From the NCBI GenBank assembly GCA_964035575.1, contig OZ037855.1:1054001-1118000 (forward strand): a stretch of DNA of 64,000 nucleotides, given 5' to 3'. Origin of the DNA: Rhynchopus sp. YZ270_cl-10. Taxonomy: Eukaryota > Euglenozoa > Diplonemea > Diplonemida > Diplonemidae. The position numbers and the translations under genes are program-made. The notes below the pieces were generated by a model. It was given only the letters and a program-made list of their open reading frames with translations. It did no database searches and was not told where the DNA came from. Shown in pieces: positions 50,099 through 58,425 of this stretch (its first letter is position 1; each line of letters starts with the position of its first letter).

Positions 50099-50110
50099 AA
50101 AAGAAGTAAA

Positions 50111-52552
50111 ATGACGTTAATTATAAGAACAGAAGAAGCATGCCGACCCCCAAGCAATATGGGAAAACGCGCCTTGCTGTGTTCCTCAGGGGGCGGGGTG
50201 CGGGAGAAGGAAGAGACCTCACGCTACCAGATCCATAAAGAGAAGGAGATGTGGGCTCGTCTGCGGGCGTCGAAAGACCCTTATTTGGTGATGCTCTTTA
50301 AAACCAGCTGGGGGGAGGAAGGTGACGACGTGAGGGTAATCCAACGACCGAAACGGGGGCAAATGGACCACAATAAACCACCACCCAAACCTCGAACGCC
50401 AATGTCTCTTGCCACAGCGTTCTCTTATCCACCTCAGATGACAAAGAGCATGCATGACGGAGAAAAAATGCCTTCTCGAGATCAACTCGACTGGGCAGAA
50501 AGGATTCTGTCTGAATTCAATGTTAATGTTGCCTCAATATCGCACCGTGTAGAGAGCATCACCACACATATCAGTGTATTAAAACGACAAGGAAAGACCA
50601 AACAGGCAGAGCAACAACGAGAAGCAATGGATGTCTTATTAGATGCCTACCGACTTACCCCAAAACCAAGCAAAAAGGAGAAGGGTGCGGGAGGCAGTCC
50701 AATTGAAAGCTGCAAAAAAGCGCAAAGGTTTGCAAAGTCGAAAAAGCTTGCGAATTTTTCGAGCGCTACTGGGCCGAAGTCTTCCGTCAAAGAGCTTCTT
50801 GCGAATACACAAGCAACTTTGACGTCTTTGCCTTCTGCAACAAATTCTTATGCACATTTGGATTTTTATGATATGGTGTCATACAAACAGAAACAGATGC
50901 GGAAACGGAAAGAAAACAGAAGGTATCCTGCTCGTGGGGGTGATGGGGACAACGATGCTGGGGGTGATGGTGGTGGCGCAGCACCCCATGATGAGGACGA
51001 GGCAAACACCGATGAAAAGATCCGCAAAAAGCATCACGGTCCGCAATGCCGGTACCACCCGGATAACATTCACCCGACCTACAAAACCTCTGGCTTCAAG
51101 GCGGCCTTCCGCTTCCCCCGAAGCGAGCTCGACACTACAGCAGAACGCAGTAGATCCCCACGCACCCCAGACATCGCCCTGCCCCTCGTCGAAGATGCCG
51201 TCACCGACTCACAACACTTCCTCCAAGACGCAAAGCCCCGTCTTCCGCCAAATCTTTCCAGCATTTCGCTTGCCAAAATATCCTCTTTGCCGGGGCATTT
51301 TGAGAGGGGAGAAGGGGACAACTGTTCTTGCAGCACTGATGCGGAGACTGTTGATACGCCACTTAATGCTAAGGTGTCGGGGTGGAAGCGGTCGTGGCAC
51401 TTGACACGCGCAAGGCTCGAGCATGATTTGGAGTTGGTATTGGAAGAGCGGCAGAAGTGCAAAGGAGAGGTGTCACAGTCTTTACGCCATTTGGGGCAGC
51501 TTGCAAACCGAGCTGTCTTAGGTGGCAAGACCTGGGCACGTTGCCGCATCCGCCCTTCAACAGGCAAAGTCCCCCCACTACGCCGTTCTCCTACCAAGCT
51601 CCGCAACCAAGATGAACACGAACTCCAACACGACCCCGAAGGCAGCGACAACGACAACACCGAGGCCTCAGGAGACGACGCAAGCAGTCCACACACAAAC
51701 AGCAACAGCATCCACAATGACGACCCTGACGACCCACCCCAGCCACTCTCCACACTCCGCAGGCCAGACGCATCTGCGACAATCCTTGTTGCTTCGAAAC
51801 AACGCATCGAAAAGCTGACCCACGTCCTCGGACTCATGGAAGAAGGTTTGCGGGAGGTCGGAACCTCGCGGGATAGCGATCTGTTCAGGTCTCGAATGGC
51901 GGTTGTGATTGATGAAGGGAAGAAGTTGTTGTCCGCTGCGGGACCTCGTGGTGTGCATGTTGGGTTTGGCGCAGGGGAGAAGAGGAAGCTTGACAGAGTG
52001 ACTTTGACGTTAAAGAATTTGAGTTCACAGTACCAGCGTCTTATCAAAGTCTATGATGCGACGTTGCAGCGGAGACAGACACCGGATCTTATTGTGTCCA
52101 ACCCTACTGCACCGGCGTGGGCGCAGTCGATGTGGAGTGCTGCGAAGAAGGATATATCGTCAGAGCAATCGAGTAGGGATAAGGGGCAGGGTTTGCTTGG
52201 GAAGGTGGGCACGCATTTTGCGGCGATGGGGTTCCCGTCTACCCCGCAGCAGCGGCAGTTTTGTGATGTGCTGTATGAGATGATTGAGGCGAATGTACCG
52301 CACAACACAGGGTTCATCGCAGAGCTGCTTGCACGGTCAGGACCTGCGGTGCTCAGTCGTGAAGTGCAGAAGGCAGCTTCCTTCATAGCACAGGAGCTGC
52401 ACCTCCCTGCACAGACCATAGCTGCAGTCATAAAGGACGCACAGCGCCGACACAAAGCACCCCCAAACACCCGCTGCATCACAAACCACCCCGGAGCAAC
52501 CGATCTGACGGACCTCAACGCTCTCATGCCTTGCTCTGGGACGCCTTCGTAG
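50111..52552 (+). CDS. Large unknown hydrophilic protein, 813 residues
   Basis: One exon. No signal peptide or membrane segment. The protein is charged, with several helical segments: DQLDWAERILSEFNVNVASISHRVE (about 130-155), WHLTRARLEHDLELVLEERQKCK (about 435), RIEKLTHVLGLMEEGLREVG (about 565), and a possible folded C-terminal domain with FCDVLYEMIEANVPHNTGFIAELLARSG (about 716-745) and ILV-rich helices. Low-complexity Asp/Gly and Asp/Asn stretches occur near 275-300 and 510-545. I do not recognise a family. Its 3' end is 254 bp from the RFWD3-like start on the same strand. A role beside that ligase is only a thought from position. Confidence 0.75.
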   Translation: MTLIIRTEEACRPPSNMGKRALLCSSGGGVREKEETSRYQIHKEKEMWARLRASKDPYLVMLFKTSWGEEGDDVRVIQRPKRGQMDHNKPPPKPRTPMSLATAFSYPPQMTKSMHDGEKMPSRDQLDWAERILSEFNVNVASISHRVESITTHISVLKRQGKTKQAEQQREAMDVLLDAYRLTPKPSKKEKGAGGSPIESCKKAQRFAKSKKLANFSSATGPKSSVKELLANTQATLTSLPSATNSYAHLDFYDMVSYKQKQMRKRKENRRYPARGGDGDNDAGGDGGGAAPHDEDEANTDEKIRKKHHGPQCRYHPDNIHPTYKTSGFKAAFRFPRSELDTTAERSRSPRTPDIALPLVEDAVTDSQHFLQDAKPRLPPNLSSISLAKISSLPGHFERGEGDNCSCSTDAETVDTPLNAKVSGWKRSWHLTRARLEHDLELVLEERQKCKGEVSQSLRHLGQLANRAVLGGKTWARCRIRPSTGKVPPLRRSPTKLRNQDEHELQHDPEGSDNDNTEASGDDASSPHTNSNSIHNDDPDDPPQPLSTLRRPDASATILVASKQRIEKLTHVLGLMEEGLREVGTSRDSDLFRSRMAVVIDEGKKLLSAAGPRGVHVGFGAGEKRKLDRVTLTLKNLSSQYQRLIKVYDATLQRRQTPDLIVSNPTAPAWAQSMWSAAKKDISSEQSSRDKGQGLLGKVGTHFAAMGFPSTPQQRQFCDVLYEMIEANVPHNTGFIAELLARSGPAVLSREVQKAASFIAQELHLPAQTIAAVIKDAQRRHKAPPNTRCITNHPGATDLTDLNALMPCSGTPS

Positions 52553-52760
52553 GTTTTTTTTTGTTAGAAATGCAGCTTTACAGCTCATTTTTTAGCGATA
52601 TGCTCAAAGTGAAACGCCAGATTCATTACATAAATTTTCCTCCTTTTTTGGAGGCATTTTAGGATGTTACCCCCCACTCTTACATCCTTCTTCGTCGTCT
52701 TCTGTTAAAAAAGATAGGTCATCTGAAGTATACCAAAATTTCAAAAGTTCATTTTACCTT

Positions 52761-52806
52761 CAATCCTCTCTCTCTCTTCTCTCCCCCTCTTTCTATTTAA
52801 TTTCAG
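52761..52806 (+). promoter_or_regulatory. Acceptor abutting the RFWD3-like ATG
   Basis: A C/T tract with TCTCTCTCTTC ends in AATTTCAG exactly before ATGG. It is either a leader acceptor or a true intron end, in which case the protein starts further upstream. Confidence 0.5.
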
Positions 52807-54183
52807 ATGGAGTGTGCAATCTGTTTTGAACCATGGGAAGTTGACGCTTCGTCTCGCCATGTAGGCGCGGCATTGCGATGTGGCCATGTTTTTGGGAAGA
52901 ATTGTTTGACGAGGTGGATGCTTGAGCGAAAGGCGTGCCCTGTGTGTAAGGCCCCTGGGGATGCGGCGCAGGATATCCAGAAAATCACGGCGCCGAGTAT
53001 TGGGGGGGTAGCCTCAGGCGAGCTGGATGCGACGTTGCGCAGCACGCTGAAGGAGGTGGAACGTTCACAAAGGGCAAATGCCGATGCAAACTCCCGTCGT
53101 CTCCGCTCCGCTGAGTTAGGTGCAGGCGTGCGCGAGGCGACCTCCCAACTTCTTGCCTTAGGGGGCTACCGTACCAACCCCACCGCCTTCCTCCTCCCCC
53201 TCTCCCAACTCCGTCTCCCACCCCCCATCGCGATGACCCGCTACTTCGGCAGAGCGCTCCTCCTCTATCCAAACACCCTCCGCATCCTTCACCCAGAAGG
53301 GGTGGCGTTGCAGCCACCAACCACCCTTCCAGAGTATGAGTGGACAGGAATAGTTCCATTGGAGACCCAAAAGGGGGTGTGTGTATGGGGTCGTGGGGGG
53401 AGACTCTGTTTTTTGAGAGAGAATCGTTTTGTGTTGTCGGTTGTATGCGAAGCGGAAACGGAGTATGAAGGGTTGGTCTCTGCTGTGCCTGCACCGGGGG
53501 GTGGTGGTAGTGCGGTGGTGCTCCTTCAGAGTGAGAAGGAAGCGGTTGTTGCTACCTTTTCGTTAAAAGGGGAGGTAAGTGTAGTTAAGACAGATCCTCC
53601 CAGTATAACACCGACTGAAAGATATTCGATGCAACATTTGAATATCAATGGAAGACATGGTGTGGTGGTTTCATGCGCTCGAGGTGTTGCCATGCGACGT
53701 GGTGACAGTGGGGAGTGGAAGTGGATTGTGGAGGTGCCGTGTACAGAGGTGGTGCGTGCTGGGGGGAAGCTTCCGGAGGTGCGTTGGGCTGAAGATAGCA
53801 AGGATTTGTTGGTGTGCTATCCGATTGATTCGGGTGTGGGTATTCCGGTGACTGGGGTTGCAGTGTGGAAGACGCACAGCATGCAAGCAACACCCCAACG
53901 TGGCGTAATAGAAGAACCCTTTGAGGAATTGGGCTTAGTAGCGTTGGGGGTAGCCCTGCCTGCAGCAGAAGGGCAAGGGAGCGGTGGGGTACGCAGCCCG
54001 CTGCACCTCCTGCACACCACAACAACAAACCCAGCAGTCCTCTTCGTGCGGGATCTCGCCATGCCGCACTTTGTCAGGCACCTCTCTGAATGCGCGACAC
54101 CCATCACATCATTGCTAGCAGGTCCCCTCCACATCACTGTTCTCACTGAGGCTGGTCAACTCTCATGGTTTGCGGTACAGTAG
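52807..54183 (+). CDS. RFWD3: RFWD3-like RING E3 ubiquitin ligase
   Basis: 458 residues. The RING starts almost at the first residue: CAICFEPW, LRCGHVFGKNCLTRWM, ACPVCKAPGDAAQDI. This matches RFWD3 (C.IC...W, LRCGH.FG..CI..WL, CP.C...A...DI) better than generic RINGs. A helical segment (about 75-120, ELDATLRSTLKEVERSQRANADANSRR) fits the RFWD3 coiled coil. The remainder has beta-propeller-like strands (WTGIVPLETQKGVCVWG, GVAVWKTHSM) and ends in LSWFAVQ. In animals RFWD3 ubiquitinates RPA and RAD51 at stalled forks and damage. The long N-terminal part of animal RFWD3 is missing here. Since a splice acceptor abuts the ATG, an upstream exon might supply it. WD signatures are weak, so the propeller is inferred. 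Confidence 0.72.
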   Translation: MECAICFEPWEVDASSRHVGAALRCGHVFGKNCLTRWMLERKACPVCKAPGDAAQDIQKITAPSIGGVASGELDATLRSTLKEVERSQRANADANSRRLRSAELGAGVREATSQLLALGGYRTNPTAFLLPLSQLRLPPPIAMTRYFGRALLLYPNTLRILHPEGVALQPPTTLPEYEWTGIVPLETQKGVCVWGRGGRLCFLRENRFVLSVVCEAETEYEGLVSAVPAPGGGGSAVVLLQSEKEAVVATFSLKGEVSVVKTDPPSITPTERYSMQHLNINGRHGVVVSCARGVAMRRGDSGEWKWIVEVPCTEVVRAGGKLPEVRWAEDSKDLLVCYPIDSGVGIPVTGVAVWKTHSMQATPQRGVIEEPFEELGLVALGVALPAAEGQGSGGVRSPLHLLHTTTTNPAVLFVRDLAMPHFVRHLSECATPITSLLAGPLHITVLTEAGQLSWFAVQ

Positions 54184-54400
54184 ATATTTTTTTTTGGGTG
54201 TTGGATTTTGAGGTGTTCTGAAGATGGGGGGAATGTGGTCGTAGTGCTGCTTTAGAATATCTGCATCAGGAGCGATTATAGCAGGGAGGGAGGGAGGGGG
54301 TTTTTTTTGCGTAGATGGTGTGGTGCGTTCAGTAGATCTTATTCTGAAATTCTGGTAATCAAAAAAGAAATGGTCACCTTGATCGAATTCATTTCCACTG

Positions 54401-54438
54401 CTCTCCCCCCCTTCCCCCTCCTTCATCACACCTTGTAG
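54401..54438 (+). promoter_or_regulatory. Predicted acceptor before the ankyrin gene
   Basis: A C/T-rich tract ending CACCTTGTAG, 25 nt before the ATG at 54464. Confidence 0.4.
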
Positions 54439-54463
54439 ACAAAGCTTTCAAAAAAAAAAAAAT

Positions 54464-55492
54464 ATGGAAATTTTCTTTGAACTGAGCGGGCTAGACCGGA
54501 GGCTGTATGAGGTTCCGGAAGGTCCTTCTGCTACGATCAGTTTGCTGAGAGTCAAGGTTTGCGAGGTGTTTGGGCTGCACAGTGACATGCAGGAGCAGCT
54601 GGAGTTGGAGCTTCATGGAACACCCCTTGGCGCTGACGTGGTGACCTTGGAGGAGGCGGGGGTGACGGAGGGTTGTGTGCTCAACGCGGTGGTCCCCTTC
54701 AAGCTTGTTGCCGAGCAGGAGCTTCGGCAACGTGGTGCGACGATCTCCCAGGTGGGCCTCTTCGAGGCTGTCGCTGCTGGACACGTGGAGGAGTTAAAGC
54801 TCTTTGCGCATATGGGTCTGTTTGATCTCAGGCCTGCTCTGGTCCATGCCGTGCGGTTGAAGGTCACCACCTCAATCAAAGTGCTGATCAACAAGGACGG
54901 TGCCGAAGGGACGCACCCCCCAGCAGACCCGAACACCTCCGATGCAGCGGAATACCCGATCGTCGTTGCCGCGAACAACAATGAGGTCAAGATAGTGGAG
55001 TTGCTGCTGGAGTTGGGTGCGGTGCCGGATACTCCTGGCCTGACCGCGTTGACTGCAGCCAGCCGTCGTGGTTTTGAAGACGTTACACGACTTCTCGTGG
55101 AAGCAGGTGCGCACGTCTCTGGACACTGTCCTCCATTCGGGGACACCTTCCGCGGAGTGACCCCACTCTACTACTGGGCGTCCAAGCAAAACCCCTTGAT
55201 GTGTGCCTTCATGATGGAGGCAGGTGCGGACGCTTCTGTTCCGCATGATAATGGTGAAAGCTGTCTGACAGCAGCCTGCAGAGACGCAGCGACGCTGAAG
55301 GTGCTTCTCACAGCGAGCCCAGGGCTGCTGCAAAACGAACGTCTTGTCAAGTACACGAAAGAGCCTGCACTGCTGCAAAGTGCGCGTGCAGGCTGTGCTG
55401 ATGCAGTCGCGCTGCTCCTCGCACACGGCGCCACAGTAACAGATGACATTCGCGAGCAGGCAAACCCTTCCGTCGCAGAGCTGTTGAAGTAA
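54464..55492 (+). CDS. Ubiquitin-like domain plus ankyrin-repeat protein
   Basis: 342 residues in one exon. The first 80 residues look like a ubiquitin-like beta-grasp: MEIFFELSG, TISLLRVKVCEVFGL, LELELHGTPLGADV, TLEEAGVTEGCVLNAVV. Then come ankyrin-type repeats: GLFEAVAAGHVEELKLFAHMG (about 95-115), YPIVVAANNNEVKIVELLLELGA, TALTAASRRGFEDVTRLLVEAGA, TPLYYWASKQNPLMCAFMMEAGA, SCLTAACRDAATLKVLL and ALLQSARAGCADAVALLLAHGA. So at least six repeats, some imperfect. It probably binds other proteins; the partner is unknown. The ATG sits directly after an A-run (AAAAAAATATGG), as at 21098 and 55831. A ubiquitin-like domain next door to an E3 ligase is suggestive but not evidence of a shared pathway. 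Confidence 0.82.
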   Translation: MEIFFELSGLDRRLYEVPEGPSATISLLRVKVCEVFGLHSDMQEQLELELHGTPLGADVVTLEEAGVTEGCVLNAVVPFKLVAEQELRQRGATISQVGLFEAVAAGHVEELKLFAHMGLFDLRPALVHAVRLKVTTSIKVLINKDGAEGTHPPADPNTSDAAEYPIVVAANNNEVKIVELLLELGAVPDTPGLTALTAASRRGFEDVTRLLVEAGAHVSGHCPPFGDTFRGVTPLYYWASKQNPLMCAFMMEAGADASVPHDNGESCLTAACRDAATLKVLLTASPGLLQNERLVKYTKEPALLQSARAGCADAVALLLAHGATVTDDIREQANPSVAELLK

Positions 55493-55830
55493 GGATGTGC
55501 TGCACTAACTCTTTCCAAAAGGGGGAATAATTGGTAGGGGGCGTCGTTTTCGAGGTGTTCTATATTCTATTTTTGTGCGATATTTTAAAGAAAGGCGGCA
55601 AACTACACTAGTGTAACATAAAAAAAGGTGTGGGGTTCCCTATGGGACTGCCAAGTGTTCGCATTCGGGGGACAAAGGGGTACACCCAACGTGTGGAAGG
55701 GGCTGTTAAGATTCGAGTGATTTCTATCCCGCTCTTTTCTTAATGCACCATGTGTTTGTTAGACAGGGAAAAAGATGGGGCAGTGTCTTTGGAACGAGAC
55801 GCAAACTATGAGTTGCTAAAAAAAAAAAAA

Positions 55831-56232
55831 ATGAGGATTCCCCCCCAAACAAATCACCTTTCCCATATCCTGGCGAAGATGCTCTCCATAGTGGTTCCTA
55901 TGTCACCTCTGCACTCTTCAGATGCACCGTTTCTGTCGGAAGTATTCTGCCTCTTCGCTGATGCGGGCATAGACCAAGTGCTGTTCGCAAAATTCTTTGC
56001 TGCCGTTCGGGTGTGTGGAAGATCTCCCTCCGTGCCTGTCTTCACACTTACGTCCCAGGAGGACCGCTCCTTCTTCTCCGACACGTGCGAGCCACAACTA
56101 CTGCGTCCGGGCTGTGTGGTTGGTTTTGTGCAGGTCCCAGGAGTGGTGCTTTCTGCAGGTGCTGCTGTCCCTGTCGTTCAGAACCTCTGGACCCTGGCAG
56201 GACGTACCAAAGGACCTCCTCGTTTAAAGTAA
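55831..56232 (+). CDS. Small protein of unknown function
   Basis: 133 residues from the ATG after an A-run; an earlier in-frame ATG at 55750 would add 27 residues. The middle shows FLSEVFCLFADAGIDQVLFAKFFAAVRV (helical), then TLTSQEDRSFFSDTCEPQLLRPGCVVGFVQVPGVVLSAGA, which has the strand spacing of an OB-like barrel; I would not name a family. A 27-nt GT-AG interval (56206-56232) would remove the stop and extend the frame through WGPSAFACARRFETFFVT to a TGA at 56298-56300. The minus strand here is also open in several frames with Lys/Glu-rich peptides. So the strand is not fully certain. Confidence 0.42.
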   Translation: MRIPPQTNHLSHILAKMLSIVVPMSPLHSSDAPFLSEVFCLFADAGIDQVLFAKFFAAVRVCGRSPSVPVFTLTSQEDRSFFSDTCEPQLLRPGCVVGFVQVPGVVLSAGAAVPVVQNLWTLAGRTKGPPRLK

Positions 56233-56411
56233 CATGGGGTCCTTCAGCGTTCGCCTGTGCCAGAAGGTTCGAAACCTTCTTCGTCACCAGGTCTTGGTGA
56301 GTTTCTTCAGCCGTCCAGGGTCTCCTCCTTCTGCTGTCTGCGGTGTTCTGTCTCGTAGCCCCTGGCCTTCTTCACCTCCCGTTGCACCAGCGTTGCTTCT
56401 TTTTCCTCGCC

Positions 56412-56469
56412 TTGCCTCTGGGAGGCTTGGGTGCATCTTATCAACCTTTCTTTTAAAACATCTACACAG
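56412..56469 (+). promoter_or_regulatory. Stem-loop plus acceptor before the secreted protein gene
   Basis: A CATC-tail family copy with a different inner stem (GCCTC-TGG-GAGGC), tail CATCTTATCAACC, a T-rich tract and CTACACAG at 56469, 22 nt before the ATG. This shows a family member in the position of a branch point and pyrimidine tract. Confidence 0.5.
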
Positions 56470-56490
56470 CGCATACACAAAACCATCACA

Positions 56491-57342
56491 ATGCTCACAC
56501 CTCTCTTGTCTGTCGCGTTTGCTGCAGGCTGGGTGAACTTGACTGTGTTCCATGTGAACTCATACCACATGGGGGCGTACCCCTTCAACATGAACGTGGC
56601 AGATCAGGCAGGCGATATGTACTTCGACCTGAGGTCTGCTGTCGCCCCGCTTGAGTGCAGGGAAGACCCGACGGGCCACGACTGCGTCAACCCGGAGGTC
56701 ACTGCAGATGACTTGGTTGTCACACAGCTTGTGCTCGAGGTGGATGAGAATATGTACGGGCAGTATGGACGGTGCAATGTCTGCGCCAATGGGACCGACC
56801 ACCATGGTGACAACAACTGCACGGATGGGACGTATGTGTGTACCTGCAGTAGCGACTTTCATGTGCATGAGGACTGCGGCAACACTGTTGGGGCGTCGAA
56901 TATCTCGATTGACCACAACCGCACCTGCAGTGCCGGAGACCCTGACTGGCGGTGCTGGCAGGATGCAGCTGGCATCAAGCTGGGTGGTATGTGGTACAGC
57001 ACGACGACAGAGGGCTACTGCGGGAGCGCGCAGAGCCAGAACTGTTCGTGGCGTGTTGCAGAGGTTGTGAAGGTGGTGAACAAGACGTGCAGCGACGACA
57101 TCATCTACTCCACAGTGGAGTCCAACAACGAGGCCTGCTTCCAGAGCTGCGGGGCACGCAACACCTCCTCCACCTGCTGGATCACCTGCTTCTACAACAC
57201 GCTCCTCGGCCCCGAGGCAGGACAGCCAGGCGGGCAGGTCGCAGGCATGCCTGTTGCGAGTCTGAACGCAGCATGGAACCTTCCTTTTGGGTCGGCGTGT
57301 CCGTCCCTTCCCCCAGTGTACCCGCCCAAGAAATTTGTGTAG
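56491..57342 (+). CDS. Secreted Cys-rich conserved protein, function unknown
   Basis: 283 residues. The signal peptide is MLTPLLSVAFAAG. The mature protein is Cys-rich with many NxS/T sites. Key segments are HVNSYHMGAYPFNMNVADQAGDMYFDLRS near the start, an EGF-like CNVCANGTDHHGDNNCTDG region, LGGMWYSTTTEGYC (about 170-183), NCSWRVAEVVKVVNKTC, ACFQSCGARNTSSTCWITCFYNTLLG and a Pro-rich end. I recall the GGxWYST...C and CWxxCFxxTxLG pattern from uncharacterised secreted proteins of several protists and algae. It may be a lectin-like or surface protein. No enzyme motif seen. It is followed by another secretory-pathway gene at 58426. Confidence 0.78.
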   Translation: MLTPLLSVAFAAGWVNLTVFHVNSYHMGAYPFNMNVADQAGDMYFDLRSAVAPLECREDPTGHDCVNPEVTADDLVVTQLVLEVDENMYGQYGRCNVCANGTDHHGDNNCTDGTYVCTCSSDFHVHEDCGNTVGASNISIDHNRTCSAGDPDWRCWQDAAGIKLGGMWYSTTTEGYCGSAQSQNCSWRVAEVVKVVNKTCSDDIIYSTVESNNEACFQSCGARNTSSTCWITCFYNTLLGPEAGQPGGQVAGMPVASLNAAWNLPFGSACPSLPPVYPPKKFV

Positions 57343-57994
57343 GGCATATTTTTGTTTTATATCTGTCATATTTTTGTGTAGTATTTTCTCGTATTAAAAA
57401 CTCGTCCATCGCCCGTGGCGGGCCCTTTTTGTTTTTTTTTGGCCCACAGGGTTGAGTGTCTGTGTCACAGATGATGCTCTCAACGTCATCTTGTTTTGTT
57501 TTGTTTTATTTTGTTTCTTTTGAACGTGTCGCCTTCAGAAACAGGCCGGCTTGTAAGCCCTGAATCGCTGTATCATTTCTTCGACTTTTTTTTAAATGGC
57601 TGCGCCAGAACAGGCGTTTGCATTAACCTCACAACCTTTTCCCACGTGCCTACATCCAAGAGATGTCTGCATGTTATCAACGTAGGTTTCTTTTATGCAG
57701 TGCCCCACAAAGAAGGTGTGTTTGTGGGGACACTCAGTAAGGTGACTCTTTATCATCTGACGAAACCTTTCTTGTCGATGTCTTTTTGACCCTCAGGCAT
57801 CTCGTCTTCGATTGGGTGTGCTGAGAGGCACATCAATAATTCAAGTTTTTCTTCTCGACGTCCATGCATGATGTCGCCACTGTCGCGACACACCCTTGCA
57901 TACCTTGTTCCCAATTTTTTTCAAACCTCCGGAGGTGATTTCCTGTCGTGTGGGTTTTTGTGGTGTATGTCGTGTTATTCAGGATAGGTTTTTT

Positions 57995-58027
57995 GGTGAC
58001 CAAACATGAGAGGCTTAAGTGCATTCT
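57995..58027 (+). repeat. CATC-tail stem-loop copy
   Basis: GGTGACCAAACATGAGAGGC, then TTAAGTGCATTCTTTCC. Somewhat decayed, with the loop ATGAGAG. Confidence 0.5.
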
Positions 58028-58369
58028 TTCCTTTTTTTTAACAGGTTCCATATTGAGCTAGGTTGAGCTAGGTTCCTCTTGTGGGAGGCGTTTGTACCTA
58101 TTAATTTTTTGCTTTTTGTGTAGCTTTTTAGCCGGGTGTGGGTCTGAGAAGGGGTCTTGTGCGTGATAAGAAGCTAGACAAAACAATTAAGTACACGCGG
58201 AGTTCATCCTCTGGGGTCCATAAAATTGCTAGCTATCTGCTTCCCGCATGCCCCACTGGTCCACCCCCCTTTTAGTACAAAACGTCGTTATAGACCTTAG
58301 ACACCTCAGGGGAGTCTACTGTTACAAACAAACAAAGTGCAACTGTTTACACTAAGATCGTGGCCGCCG

Positions 58370-58391
58370 TTTGCAACCCACCTCACTCCAG
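58370..58391 (+). promoter_or_regulatory. Predicted acceptor before the surface-protein gene
   Basis: CCCACCTCACTCCAG, 34 nt before the ATG at 58426. Confidence 0.35.
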
Positions 58392-58425
58392 ATAAATCAT
58401 ACCTTTGCAACACACTCTCCACACC

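Larger units (their letters stand above)
47986..50110. other. Spacer with a cluster of three hairpin copies
   Basis: No gene seen. Hairpins lie at 48196, 48246 and 48578, with a degenerate one near 49000-49030, a GTGGAG-repeat copy at 49567-49620 and CCCTA-rich DNA before the next start. Confidence 0.6.
57343..58425. other. Spacer
   Basis: No gene seen. It has a hairpin copy at 57995, remnants near 57600 (tail-II) and 57820, and an acceptor-like site at 58391. Confidence 0.55.

Noticed and set aside
51079-52047. 322-residue minus-strand frame opposite the 813-residue gene
   Set aside because: Ser/Arg/Cys-rich shadow; the plus-strand frame is longer and better composed.
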